Notes: generated by a model not told the origin, from the letters alone. 8,079 bases of DNA from Clostridiales bacterium (GCA_012522255.1 JAAYKT010000075.1:1-8079); one strand, 5' to 3'; shown: positions 1-6,442, counted from the stretch's first letter. Numbers and translations: made by a program.

Positions 1-371
1 AACACTATAACCAGCACAATCAATGCCGCAGATGGAAGTATCGACAGCCATACCGAAGTCTGCTGGGGTTTATCATATATAATGTTAATAATGCCCCTTT
101 CAGCATAATCTTGAGCTAACGTATTAAATTGGCTGCTGGGCACTGTTACTTCAAACTTTCTGTCATCACCGAGTTTGCCGCTTATTACTGAAGTACCTCC
201 AAAATCCGAAATATGAACTTCTTTTATTCTTTTATTCTCTACTTCAGCTATAAACTGGGTATAAGTAAGCTTGGTCTTATTATCATTGGTATTATTAAAA
301 ACCTGGGCAAAAAAGATTATTATTATAAAAATAAGTATATACAAACTTATACCTTTTAGAAACTTCTTCAA
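1..371 (-). CDS. ftsH: ATP-dependent zinc metalloprotease FtsH, N-terminal part (cut by window edge)
   Basis: FtsH is a membrane-anchored hexameric AAA+ protease that degrades damaged membrane proteins and selected regulators. Only the first 123 codons are in the window. The translation begins MKKFLKGISLYILIF. It shows a first membrane segment at about residues 8-24, an extracytoplasmic domain at about 35-100 (containing KLTYTQFIAEVE, typical of the FtsH extracellular domain) and a second membrane segment beginning near residue 107 (VWLSILPSAALIVLVIV). The AAA+ and zinc-protease domains lie beyond base 1, so they cannot be checked; the truncation is only the window edge. The start is TTG at 371-369, six bases after a perfect GGAGGT at 383-378. 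No ATG gives the same N-terminus, so the start is well supported. It is the last visible gene of the tilS-hpt-ftsH run, 85 bases after hpt. The identification rests on topology and synteny. Confidence 0.9.
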   Translation of the reverse strand, partial: MKKFLKGISLYILIFIIIIFFAQVFNNTNDNKTKLTYTQFIAEVENKRIKEVHISDFGGTSVISGKLGDDRKFEVTVPSSQFNTLAQDYAERGIINIIYDKPQQTSVWLSILPSAALIVLVIV

Positions 372-411
372 AAATTTACCTCCTTAAACAGTGTAAATAA
401 ATAACAAAACA

Positions 412-440
412 ATTGTAACATAGAGAGTTTTAAAATACAA
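412..440 (-). promoter_or_regulatory. Candidate sigma-A promoter for ftsH
   Basis: On the minus strand TTGTAT (440-435), a 17-base spacer and TACAAT (417-412) lie in the hpt-ftsH gap. A TG one base before the -10 makes it an extended -10 type. Transcription would begin near 405, leaving a leader of about 35 bases. The -35 matches consensus at only three of six positions, so this is a candidate. It would let ftsH be expressed apart from tilS-hpt. Confidence 0.4.
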
Positions 441-456
441 TAAATAAGAACGATAA

Positions 457-996
457 CTAATTAGAATATATCTCAGGTTTCAGAACGCAAACAAAAGGTA
501 GATTTCTGTATATTTCATTATAATCCAAACCATAACCTACAACGAATTTATCAGGTATATGAAAACCAACGTAATCCATCTTTACATTTGCAATCCTTCT
601 ATCGGGTTTTTCCAACAAGGTGCACACTTTTACACTACTTGCATTTCTTGATTTCAAATAATCAACGAGATAGTTTAAAGTCAGTCCCGTATCAACTATA
701 TCCTCAACTATAAGAATATCTTTTCCGGTTATGTCTTTTTCCAAGTCTTTTATAATTCTTACAACCCCGGAAGATTTTGTGGAGGTCCCGTAACTGGATA
801 CAACCATGAAATCCATGGACAGAGGCAGCTTTATTTCTCTTGCCAAGTCAGAAAGAAATAGAACGCATCCCTTTAAAACACCAATAAGCATTATATCCTT
901 GCCTTTATAGTCTTTAGTTATTATTTCCCCTAATTCTTTAATTTTTCCCTTTAATTCATTTTCAGTAATCAAAATTTCAAGTATGTCATTCTTCAT
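457..996 (-). CDS. hpt: Hypoxanthine(-guanine) phosphoribosyltransferase
   Basis: Cytosolic purine-salvage enzyme that joins hypoxanthine or guanine to PRPP, giving IMP or GMP and pyrophosphate. The 179-residue length is normal for the family. Visible motifs are LKG at 41-43 (pyrophosphate-binding loop), the flexible loop around SSYGTSTKSSG at 67-77, the PRPP signature VEDIVDTGLTL at 97-107 with the acidic pair E98-D99, and the base-binding C-terminal region FHIPDKFVVGYGLDY at about 145-159. The ATG at 996-994 follows AGGAGG (1009-1004) by seven bases. The gene starts inside the end of tilS, with an 11-base overlap, so the two are almost certainly co-transcribed and perhaps translationally coupled. 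No separate promoter is visible. The adjacent tilS-hpt-ftsH order is widespread in Firmicutes. Hypoxanthine versus guanine preference cannot be read from the sequence. Confidence 0.96.
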   Translation of the reverse strand: MKNDILEILITENELKGKIKELGEIITKDYKGKDIMLIGVLKGCVLFLSDLAREIKLPLSMDFMVVSSYGTSTKSSGVVRIIKDLEKDITGKDILIVEDIVDTGLTLNYLVDYLKSRNASSVKVCTLLEKPDRRIANVKMDYVGFHIPDKFVVGYGLDYNEIYRNLPFVCVLKPEIYSN

Positions 997-2383
997 TTGT
1001 TTGCCTCCTAAAAATATTTAACTTAAGAACATCTTTTGTGCTGTCTGTTATTTTATAGTTTTCGCTTAAACGTTTTCCTACAATCCAGACAATTTCTTTT
1101 CCATCTGCTATTAATTCAACATTATCTCTTTCTTCTTTTGGTATTTTCTCGTCTATAAAATAATCCTTAAGTTTCTTGCTGCCTTTAAAGCCTATGGGCG
1201 AAAAAGTATCCCCGGAACTTCTGTTCCTTATTACAAGGTTTTCTTTAACCCTTGACCTATCAATATACACTTCATCAGCTTTAAATTTCAATGCAGGAAC
1301 CTCATCAGCGTTTAGTGATTTTACACAAATAATCATATTGGATAAATGGTTCTCGGTATCCGGCTCAAGCTTATGATAGATTTTCTTGTATTCCTCTTTT
1401 ATATTCCTTTTTAGGATAAGTTCGTTATATGATATATAAGCAATTAGATTGTTTGGCAGAACTACGGCCGTACCTGTTTTGCAATTAAGAATTGCTATAA
1501 TTTTTTCTACATGCTTATACTCAATATCCTTTAGACCACCCGGAAGTTTTTCCAATCCAGCCCTTATAACCCTTCTTTTTAAGGCTATATGAAAATCTTG
1601 TAATTTTATAATACTATATTTTATGACATTTTTAAAGCACTTAGCTGCATCTGTAAAGGCATTCTGTGATACAATTTCCAAATAATCGTTTTCTTCATAA
1701 ATAATATTGGAAAACCTGTTGATAGTATTCATTATGTTCGGATTTAAATTGTTTTCAATATAGGGTATAAGCTCCAACCTAACTTTATTTCTTCCATAAA
1801 CAGGTTCTAAGTTTGTTTTATCTATTCTTGCAAGAATTCCATTTTCTTCGCAATACATTTCTATATCTTTTCTATCTGTATTTATCAAAGGCCTGATAAT
1901 TTTATCCCTTGTTGCTTCAATACCGACTAATCCGTCCAAACCGCTTCCCCGTATAAGATTCATGAATATGGTTTCAATATGATCGTTTAAATTGTGGGCC
2001 ACTGCAATTTTGGTACCGCCTACCTCAATATCGACCTCATCATAAAGTCGATATCTTATGATTCTTCCCGCATCCTCAGCAGACAAACCTAATTCTTTTG
2101 CATATGCCGGAACATCAAAAACCTTTAAAAACACCGGTACCCCCCACTTATGGCAAATATCCCTCACATATAACGCATCTTTATCAGCTTCCTCCCCACG
2201 GAATTGGTGATTCAAATGCGCCCCATAAATAGATAAATTATACCTTTCTTTTAACCTTAAAAGAATATGCAGCATGCACATAGAATCGGGACCGCCGGAA
2301 ACTCCCACAACAATTCTATCATTCATTTCTATCATGCCATATTTATTTATCGTATTTATCGCTTGTTGCAATACATCAGACAT
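986..2383 (-). CDS. tilS: tRNA(Ile)-lysidine synthetase TilS
   Basis: TilS uses ATP and lysine to convert C34 of the CAU-anticodon tRNA-Ile2 to lysidine, switching decoding from AUG to AUA. The 465 residues match long (three-domain) Firmicute TilS. The N-terminal PP-loop ATPase has VGVSGGPDS at 26-34, AHLNHQFRG at 55-63 and NLNDHIET at 131-138, followed by RGSGLDGL; most relatives have DQ where this protein has DH (134-135). YGRNKVRLELIP at 196-207 fits the conserved RN..R...IP segment. The C-terminal TilS domain is clear: RNRSSGD at 386-392, then KKLKDYFIDEKIP at 403-415 and RD at 419-420. The ATG at 2383-2381 has a GGAG at 2397-2394, ten bases upstream, a rather long spacing. Neither CAU tRNA in this window is its substrate; both look like methionine tRNAs. 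The gene overlaps hpt by 11 bases and heads the tilS-hpt unit. Confidence 0.96.
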   Translation of the reverse strand: MSDVLQQAINTINKYGMIEMNDRIVVGVSGGPDSMCMLHILLRLKERYNLSIYGAHLNHQFRGEEADKDALYVRDICHKWGVPVFLKVFDVPAYAKELGLSAEDAGRIIRYRLYDEVDIEVGGTKIAVAHNLNDHIETIFMNLIRGSGLDGLVGIEATRDKIIRPLINTDRKDIEMYCEENGILARIDKTNLEPVYGRNKVRLELIPYIENNLNPNIMNTINRFSNIIYEENDYLEIVSQNAFTDAAKCFKNVIKYSIIKLQDFHIALKRRVIRAGLEKLPGGLKDIEYKHVEKIIAILNCKTGTAVVLPNNLIAYISYNELILKRNIKEEYKKIYHKLEPDTENHLSNMIICVKSLNADEVPALKFKADEVYIDRSRVKENLVIRNRSSGDTFSPIGFKGSKKLKDYFIDEKIPKEERDNVELIADGKEIVWIVGKRLSENYKITDSTKDVLKLNIFRRQTNEE

Positions 2384-2707
2384 ATTACTTCAACTCCACT
2401 TGTTCGTTTAAGCCGCTTTTAGTTTATTCAACAAAACTATCACTTATCCTTCAAAAATCCAAAAATAAAAAGGCTATGAATTAAAATTTCCATAACTTTT
2501 AATTGGTTACCCACTGCAACCTGTCAATAAGATACAATACAATTTATGTTAGTCTTATAGATAACAATAAAACCCTTTAAAGAAATGAAAAAAATGAAAT
2601 CAAATGCGACAGTAATATATCTTTATTTATTAGTTCATATTGGTTCAGATAAATTGTAAAAGACAGACATGAGGAATTATTGGCTTGGCAGAAAATTTAA
2701 TTGTTAC
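2384..2707. other. spoIIE-tilS intergenic region (324 bases)
   Basis: Very AT-rich with no convincing ORF; the longest ATG-initiated frame I noticed on the minus strand is about 11 codons and lacks a ribosome-binding site. The yabS and yabT genes found here in Bacillus subtilis are absent. On the minus strand there is an isolated TTGACA at 2527-2522 with no good -10. A weak promoter candidate lies closer to tilS: TTGAAG at 2454-2449, a 17-base spacer and TTGAAT at 2431-2426. An AT-only hairpin followed by T runs (listed separately) may end the spoIIE transcript. tilS needs either this promoter or read-through from spoIIE; the sequence does not decide. Confidence 0.5.
2461..2504 (-). terminator. 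Weak candidate terminator after spoIIE
   Basis: The arms 2479-2486 and 2497-2504 form a perfect 8-base inverted repeat (AATTAAAA/TTTTAATT) with a 10-base loop. On the minus strand it is followed after seven bases by TTTTTATTTTT (2471-2461). The stem is entirely A-T and the T tract is not immediately adjacent, so termination would be inefficient at best. A competing imperfect stem (TATGAA with TTCCATA, 2475-2480 and 2488-2494) overlaps it. Confidence 0.3.
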
Positions 2708-5065
2708 TTAATTATCTGACCTCCATAATTTTGCAACCAAAACTGTTATGTCATCCATCGCGATTCCTTCGGATTCCGCAAGGCATTTTTCTAACACACA
2801 TTCGGCGAGCTTTTGTGGATTCCTGACCTTTAGTTCATCGATTAAATCCGCCAACCAATTCTCCTTATCCACTTCTTTTCTGTTAGCTTCAAGTGCTCCA
2901 TCCGTTACCATAATAACAAAGTCCCCTTCTTTTAGCCTTTTTTTATTGAATCCGATGTCAACATTATTCAATATTCCGGCGGGAAGGGAGCTGTTTTTTA
3001 TTATTTCAACCCTGTCATCACGTTTTATAAAAGTCGAAACAGCACCGACTTTTGTAAATTCTATTTCCCCCGTATACTGATTTACCGAACTGATATCTAA
3101 AGTCGCATAACTGTCTTCATCAGATTTAACCAACAATAAGGAGTTTATTGCCTCTATAGAAGTATTTTGCTCGTAACCGGCATAAAGAAACTTTTCCAAC
3201 AGACTCACTGCTATGTTGCTTTCCACTGCTGCTCTATGGCCGCTCCCCATGCCATCACTCAATATCATAAAAAACTTTCCGTCCTCGGTTTCAATAAAAG
3301 AAAAATTGTCACCGGATACAAGACTGCTTTGTTTTTGTTTTCTTGTAAAGCCTGTGTAAACGGAATATTTTAAGGCTTCCCTGAATTTTGAATAACAAAC
3401 ATTTTTGCCCGTTACCCGGCATGATAAATCAGTTTTTGCAAAAGTCTTACCGGTGACCTCTTTGATAACCGGGAGTATTTTTTCAGTGCATACTCTTTTA
3501 TCGCTGCAAGGCTTATGTTTTATATCTATTTCCATACTATTCTTTTTCTTTATTACGGATACGTTCTGTACATGTATACCTAACTTATCTAAAGCAGCTG
3601 CTATTTGCCTTTCAATATCTTTATTGAATTCCATTTTTGTACTAAGGGCATTTGCTATGCCTTCAATTAACTTTGAAGTCTCTGACATTTGCCGGCTGTA
3701 TAGAGCCCTACCCTCATCGAGTTTCTTTCTCCAAAGCTGATTTGATTTATATAAATTAAAATTAAGCCTGAGACTTTCCCAAAGCTTTAACGGAAAAATG
3801 CATTTTTCAACAATGGGGGTTTTTTCATCAAATTTTTGTATTTTACCGGATTCCACTGATGAAAGTAACCCAAACATTCTCTCATAAGTTCTGTAAAAAT
3901 CCGTTTTCCAACAGCTATCATACATACCACATGTATAGCAAACATCTTTTGCAGTCTTTTCTATGATATGAGCAGCATCCATCTGAGAAAAATAATTGTT
4001 ATTGTTCTGACCGGCATTTAAAGAAGATGCCAATTCTTTAAACACTTCGGAAATATCTGCCAATCTTTCTCTTACATAGTTTTTTGTTTTTAAATCCACA
4101 TCATTATTATTTTGAATACAATTAACTGAAGCAAACCTAAAAATTGCATCCAAAATTTTTTTCGGAATTAATAAGAACGTGACAGAGGCCAAAACAATTT
4201 CATTTTTGCTTATCAAGACTTCAGTAGAGCCATTGATATAAAAGGTCATAAAAGCATTGGTAAAAACAAAACCCATAACCATAGAAAGTCTCCCGAACCT
4301 TTTTAAAGCTGAAGCTACCAAACCACATAAACTATAAATTCCAATAGCTGAAGAAAAAATATCACCGGATAATGATTGCAAGACACCTATTGAAGTACCT
4401 GCTATGGCACCAATACCTATGTCTCCCCCATAAGAAATCAATAGAATAAGAAAAATGGAAAGGGTTTTATTTAACGAAAGTCCCCAAAACTTTATTGTAG
4501 GCCCTAAAAACAATGATGCAAGCAAAATAATTAATGAAGCAATTTCTTCTTTAGAAAGAAGCATTCTATGTTTAAACCCGGTAAGAAGAGGGAATCCAAT
4601 CTCAATAATATTTATCAATGCACATACCATAACAGATTGCATTATAAGCATTAATAAGTCATATAGATAATAGTTTTTTGCATAAAAAATGAAAAAACCT
4701 GCAGTGAAACTTACAATCATACCTAAAATAATGAATAGTATCTTTTTAGCTTTAATATTTTTAAAAACCGCATATAAAATCAGGAGATTCACTACAATAG
4801 CTATTTGCCACAAAAGCATCTCTGAATTCCTACAGCTGACAGCACCAAACAAAAGGCCTGCCGAAGCCATTGTTATATGGGAACGGTTTATTAAGGCTGC
4901 GCACAAAAAAGCTACAGAAAAGGGATTTAGGAATTCAAATACAACGGCTCGTCCGATAAAAAAGCCAAATATTGCAACCAGCAGGTAAGTTATAAAACCC
5001 TGCCACTTATAGTTTGTCTCATTTTTTGATAACCTTTTAACCAGTGGAGCTGCCAAGTTAACCAT
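2708..5065 (-). CDS. spoIIE: Stage II sporulation protein E (membrane PP2C-type serine phosphatase)
   Basis: SpoIIE is an integral membrane phosphatase of the polar septum. In the Bacillus model it dephosphorylates the anti-anti-sigma factor SpoIIAA to release sigma-F in the forespore, and it interacts with FtsZ during asymmetric division. The 785 residues are slightly shorter than the roughly 827 of B. subtilis. Residues about 22-300 are a dense array of hydrophobic helices (about ten membrane segments). Residues about 315-575 form the cytoplasmic linker, including a cysteine cluster CYTCGMYDSCW at 376-386. The C-terminal PP2C domain holds SDGMGSGHRAA at 603-613 (metal-binding D604), SYATLD at 652-657, TDGALEA at 721-727 and DDITVLV at 771-777. 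The acidic metal ligands of the fold are therefore intact and the enzyme should be active. The ATG at 5065-5063 follows AGGTG (5075-5071) by five bases. It has its own long-spacer promoter upstream. Confidence 0.97.
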   Translation of the reverse strand: MVNLAAPLVKRLSKNETNYKWQGFITYLLVAIFGFFIGRAVVFEFLNPFSVAFLCAALINRSHITMASAGLLFGAVSCRNSEMLLWQIAIVVNLLILYAVFKNIKAKKILFIILGMIVSFTAGFFIFYAKNYYLYDLLMLIMQSVMVCALINIIEIGFPLLTGFKHRMLLSKEEIASLIILLASLFLGPTIKFWGLSLNKTLSIFLILLISYGGDIGIGAIAGTSIGVLQSLSGDIFSSAIGIYSLCGLVASALKRFGRLSMVMGFVFTNAFMTFYINGSTEVLISKNEIVLASVTFLLIPKKILDAIFRFASVNCIQNNNDVDLKTKNYVRERLADISEVFKELASSLNAGQNNNNYFSQMDAAHIIEKTAKDVCYTCGMYDSCWKTDFYRTYERMFGLLSSVESGKIQKFDEKTPIVEKCIFPLKLWESLRLNFNLYKSNQLWRKKLDEGRALYSRQMSETSKLIEGIANALSTKMEFNKDIERQIAAALDKLGIHVQNVSVIKKKNSMEIDIKHKPCSDKRVCTEKILPVIKEVTGKTFAKTDLSCRVTGKNVCYSKFREALKYSVYTGFTRKQKQSSLVSGDNFSFIETEDGKFFMILSDGMGSGHRAAVESNIAVSLLEKFLYAGYEQNTSIEAINSLLLVKSDEDSYATLDISSVNQYTGEIEFTKVGAVSTFIKRDDRVEIIKNSSLPAGILNNVDIGFNKKRLKEGDFVIMVTDGALEANRKEVDKENWLADLIDELKVRNPQKLAECVLEKCLAESEGIAMDDITVLVAKLWRSDN

Positions 5066-5079
5066 AAGTTCACCTACAT

Positions 5080-5114
5080 CCTATAACTGGATTTAAACAG
5101 TGTATTCTTATAGG
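5080..5114 (-). promoter_or_regulatory. Inverted repeat in the spoIIE leader next to the ribosome-binding site
   Basis: CCTATAA (5080-5086) and TTATAGG (5108-5114) are perfect 7-base inverted arms. Within them CTG/CAG (5087-5089, 5098-5100) can extend the stem after an asymmetric bulge. In the predicted spoIIE mRNA the hairpin ends five bases before the AGGTG, so it could affect ribosome access. The arms are AT-rich, and the effect is inference. Confidence 0.35.
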
Positions 5115-5152
5115 TATTCGAAAAACTGTTCATGCTGAAGACTTTAGAAATA

Positions 5153-5185
5153 ATTTTATCAAAATAGATGCGAATTATTTGTCAA
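5153..5185 (-). promoter_or_regulatory. spoIIE promoter, sigma-A type with 21-base spacer
   Basis: On the minus strand a perfect TTGACA (5185-5180) is followed by exactly 21 bases and TAAAAT (5158-5153), with TG at 5161-5160 forming an extended -10. Transcription would start near 5146, giving a leader of about 80 bases. Sigma-A promoters normally have 16-18-base spacers. The 21-22-base spacer is the established hallmark of the Spo0A-activated spoIIE and spoIIG promoters of B. subtilis, where activator contact compensates for the poor spacing. Finding the same layout immediately upstream of spoIIE makes the assignment convincing. Confidence 0.8.
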
Positions 5186-5218
5186 TACCGGTTATGTTAA
5201 CTGCAAAAGTTTTAGACA
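5180..5218 (-). promoter_or_regulatory. Candidate Spo0A boxes at the spoIIE promoter
   Basis: The Spo0A box consensus is TGTCGAA. TGTCTAA on the minus strand at 5218-5212 matches six of seven bases, about 30 bases upstream of the -35. TGTCAAT on the plus strand at 5180-5186 overlaps the -35 and matches five of seven. A further TTTCGAA (six of seven) lies downstream of the predicted start, at 5123-5117 on the minus strand. One site overlapping the -35 plus one upstream resembles known Spo0A-activated sigma-A promoters. The individual matches are modest. Confidence 0.5.
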
Positions 5219-5247
5219 AAATAGCATAATGTGTGACATTAGATATG

Positions 5248-5274
5248 CAAAAACAACAAAAGCGGCTCCGCCGC
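5248..5274 (-). terminator. Intrinsic terminator of the tRNA operon
   Basis: GCGGC and GCCGC arms (5262-5266, 5270-5274) form a G-C-only stem with a three-base loop. On the minus strand it is followed directly by TTTTGTTGTTTTT (5261-5249). It lies downstream of the tRNA genes and upstream of the spoIIE promoter, so it separates the two transcription units. Confidence 0.8.
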
Positions 5275-5411
5275 ATTAAGTTTTACCAATCAAGATCATA
5301 TATTCCATTGTACTTTTATAAAATTATAAGAATGCAAAAAGCTAAAGTAGCTGCTTATGTGCAAAATAAAATAAAATTATTAGCATAGGATATGTGCAAT
5401 AGTAAATAATT
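5275..5411. other. Trailer region between tRNA-Glu and the operon terminator
   Basis: AT-rich and without an ORF. The only structure seen is a small hairpin, AGCTA (5340-5344) with TAGCT (5348-5352), followed on the minus strand by TTTT. It could be a minor early terminator or a 3' end-processing signal ahead of the stronger terminator. ATGTGCAA occurs twice (5357-5364 and 5392-5399), which may be chance. Confidence 0.4.
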
Positions 5412-5486
5412 TGGTGACCCATGGGGGAATCGAACCCCCGTTGCCGCCGTGAGAGGGCGGCGTCTTGACCGCTTGACCAATGGGCC
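5412..5486 (-). tRNA. tRNA-Glu (anticodon CUC)
   Basis: On the minus strand the cloverleaf begins GGCCCATTGG and ends ATGGGTCACCA, so the CCA is encoded. The acceptor stem pairs fully, with one G-U at 2-71. The anticodon stem CCGCC/GGCGG encloses CTCTCAC, giving anticodon CTC, which reads GAG. The T arm is CGGGG-TTCGATT-CCCCC-like and intact. Length is 75 with CCA. In glutamate tRNAs the UUC anticodon is the universal one; CUC is an additional isoacceptor, so a UUC copy should exist elsewhere in this AT-rich genome. It is the last gene of the operon. Confidence 0.96.
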
Positions 5487-5508
5487 GTTTAAATATGACA
5501 AAAAAAAG

Positions 5509-5585
5509 TGGTAGCGGCGATTGGGCTTGAACCAATGACCGTTCGGGTATGAACCGAATGCTCTCGCCAACTGAGCTACGCCGCC
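5509..5585 (-). tRNA. Elongator tRNA-Met (anticodon CAU)
   Basis: The minus strand reads GGCGGCGTAGCTCAG at the 5' end and CGCCGCTACCA at the 3' end, CCA encoded. The acceptor stem is complete, with a G1-U72 wobble. The anticodon stem TTCGG/CCGAA encloses TTCATAC, giving CAT. The GGCGG...CCGCTACCA frame matches elongator methionine tRNAs of Firmicutes and not tRNA-Ile2, which also carries CAT in the gene. It is therefore probably not a TilS substrate. The T stem ATTGG/CCAAT is fully paired. Length is 77. Confidence 0.9.
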
Positions 5586-5626
5586 TAATCTAAACCTAAA
5601 CTGTAGTTACAGATTATTGAAAAATT

Positions 5627-5703
<77 letters not shown>

Positions 5704-5711
5704 ATAAACAT

Positions 5712-5800
5712 TGGTGCCGGAGACCGGAATCGAACCGGTACGGTCTTAGAGGACCGCAGGATTTTAAGTCCTGTGCGTCTGCCAGTTCCGCCACTCCGGC
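5712..5800 (-). tRNA. tRNA-Leu (anticodon UAA)
   Basis: On the minus strand the acceptor stem GCCGGAG pairs fully with CTCCGGC, followed by A and an encoded CCA. The anticodon stem CAGGA/TCCTG encloses CTTAAAA, giving TAA, which reads UUA, a common leucine codon in AT-rich genomes. The class II long variable arm is present as a hairpin around CGGTCC..GACCG, and the T loop is TTCGATT. Length is 89. It is the first gene of the operon, about 30 bases after the predicted transcription start. Confidence 0.96.
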
Positions 5801-5836
5801 CAACTGTTCAGTGATAACTGTACAGCGACAAATATA

Positions 5837-5866
5837 ATTATATATGTTTTATATGCAATCTGTCAA
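5837..5866 (-). promoter_or_regulatory. Promoter of the tRNA operon (sigma-A consensus)
   Basis: On the minus strand TTGACA (5866-5861) and TATAAT (5842-5837) both match the sigma-A consensus perfectly, separated by 18 bases. Transcription would begin near 5830, just ahead of tRNA-Leu. The strength fits a stable-RNA operon. Confidence 0.85.
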
Positions 5867-5967
5867 CATGAATTTTTAAATAGTCAATAGTGGGAGAACA
5901 TTAGGTTACAGTTCACACTATAACTCATCCATGATAGCAGATTATTGTATTTGATGCGATTGCCGAG

Positions 5968-6087
5968 TTACAGCTAATTGTCTGTAAGCTTATTACGGGC
6001 GAAATCAAACTTTCCCCGTAAATCCACAAATTTAGTTTAAAGAACCCCCTTAAGTCACATGTGATTTCGCTTTTCCTACCTTTCGCT
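5968..6087. other. Unidentified structured element with competing stems
   Basis: Three inverted repeats are packed here. TTACAG/CTGTAA (5968-5973, 5982-5987) is a 6-base stem with an 8-base loop. TTACGGG plus GAAA (5993-5999, 6001-6004) pairs with TTTC plus CCCGTAA (6011-6014, 6015-6021), an 11-base stem with one bulged base and a 6-base loop. GCGAAATCA (5999-6007) also pairs perfectly with TGATTTCGC (6062-6070), 54 bases away, which would disrupt the second stem. A further TTTCGCT at 6081-6087 repeats the 3' arm, and TCACATGTGA (6055-6064) is a palindrome. I checked the element by eye against common riboswitch signatures (TPP, SAM-I, cobalamin, c-di-GMP-I, ydaO, glycine, FMN) and recognised none. 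The transcribed strand, if any, is unknown. Confidence 0.5.
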
Positions 6088-6309
6088 AACAGATCTTAAG
6101 CCTTTCCACAAAGCAATCTCTATCAAATACTAATATTTCATACTTCAGAAGCATTAAGCAAACAGCATGTAAACAGTAACAACAACATATAAATAAATTA
6201 AGAGTATAAAAAATAAAACCAAGTGCATTTTAGTCAATAGCTGCGCTATAAATTATCTTATAAAACAAATTATTATATTTTTACATTGGAATTGAAGCGT
6301 TGGTTATAC

Positions 6310-6360
6310 TTAGTTTGGGCTGTTGCAAACTAATGGATTTTTAAACCTTGCGGGTTTTTT
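6310..6360 (+). terminator. Hairpin pair with T tract, candidate terminator or end of a small RNA
   Basis: TTAGTTTG (6310-6317) pairs perfectly with CAAACTAA (6326-6333) around an 8-base loop. Ten bases later AAACC (6343-6347) pairs with GGTTT (6353-6357), followed by T to 6360. The second stem is only five base pairs. On the plus strand this is terminator-like and sits just before the promoter of the next gene, so it could insulate that promoter or end a short upstream transcript. A weak promoter (TTTACA 6280-6285, 19-base spacer, TATACT 6305-6310) precedes it but is unconvincing. Confidence 0.4.
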
Positions 6361-6364
6361 CGTA

Positions 6365-6393
6365 TTGCACCTTAAGGATTACTTGATTATAAT
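6365..6393 (+). promoter_or_regulatory. Promoter of the UspA-like gene
   Basis: TTGCAC (6365-6370), a 17-base spacer and a perfect TATAAT (6388-6393). Transcription would start near 6400, giving a leader of about 43 bases before the GTG at 6443. The -35 is only a partial match. Confidence 0.6.
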
Positions 6394-6442
6394 AAGACTG
6401 CATGCAAATATTGCTTTAATAAATTTGTAAAGGAGTTAAACC

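Larger units (their letters stand above)
5867..6364. other. Gene-poor region between the tRNA operon and the UspA-like gene
   Basis: No protein gene can be supported here. On the minus strand about 56 codons are open between a TAA near 6096 and a TGA near 5930. That frame has no ATG and no ribosome-binding site, and it overlaps strong inverted repeats, so I do not call it. The left half (to about 6100) is less AT-rich and carries the structured element listed separately. The stretch 6100-6300 is plain AT-rich sequence with no clear signal. The right end has a hairpin pair with a T tract. TAGTCAATAG occurs twice, at 5881-5890 and 6231-6240. Confidence 0.5.

Noticed and set aside
1176..1376. 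Plus-strand reading frame opposite tilS
   Set aside because: It is antisense to the conserved TilS C-terminal domain and shows no independent signals.
2748..4988. Plus-strand reading frames opposite spoIIE (2748-3080, 3167-3373, 3405-3740, 4455-4670, 4689-4988)
   Set aside because: They are antisense shadows of a well-supported gene with no ribosome-binding sites or recognisable products.
5355..5570. 71-codon minus-strand reading frame across the tRNA-Glu and tRNA-Met genes
   Set aside because: It lies over two complete tRNA genes, and the translation is an arginine- and proline-rich by-product of tRNA sequence.
5509..5585. Reading this CAT tRNA as tRNA-Ile2, the TilS substrate
   Set aside because: The acceptor stem (GGCGG...CCGCT-A-CCA) and the anticodon stem match elongator methionine tRNAs of Firmicutes; TilS proximity alone is not evidence.
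5930..6095. About 56 open codons on the minus strand through the structured element
   Set aside because: There is no ATG and no ribosome-binding site, the frame is flanked by stops, and the bases are better explained by inverted repeats. Kept only as a note.
5881..6240. 10-base direct repeat TAGTCAATAG at 5881-5890 and 6231-6240, possible target-site duplication of a mobile element
   Set aside because: No terminal inverted repeats are seen inside the copies, and a 10-base AT-rich repeat in about 600 bases is plausible by chance.
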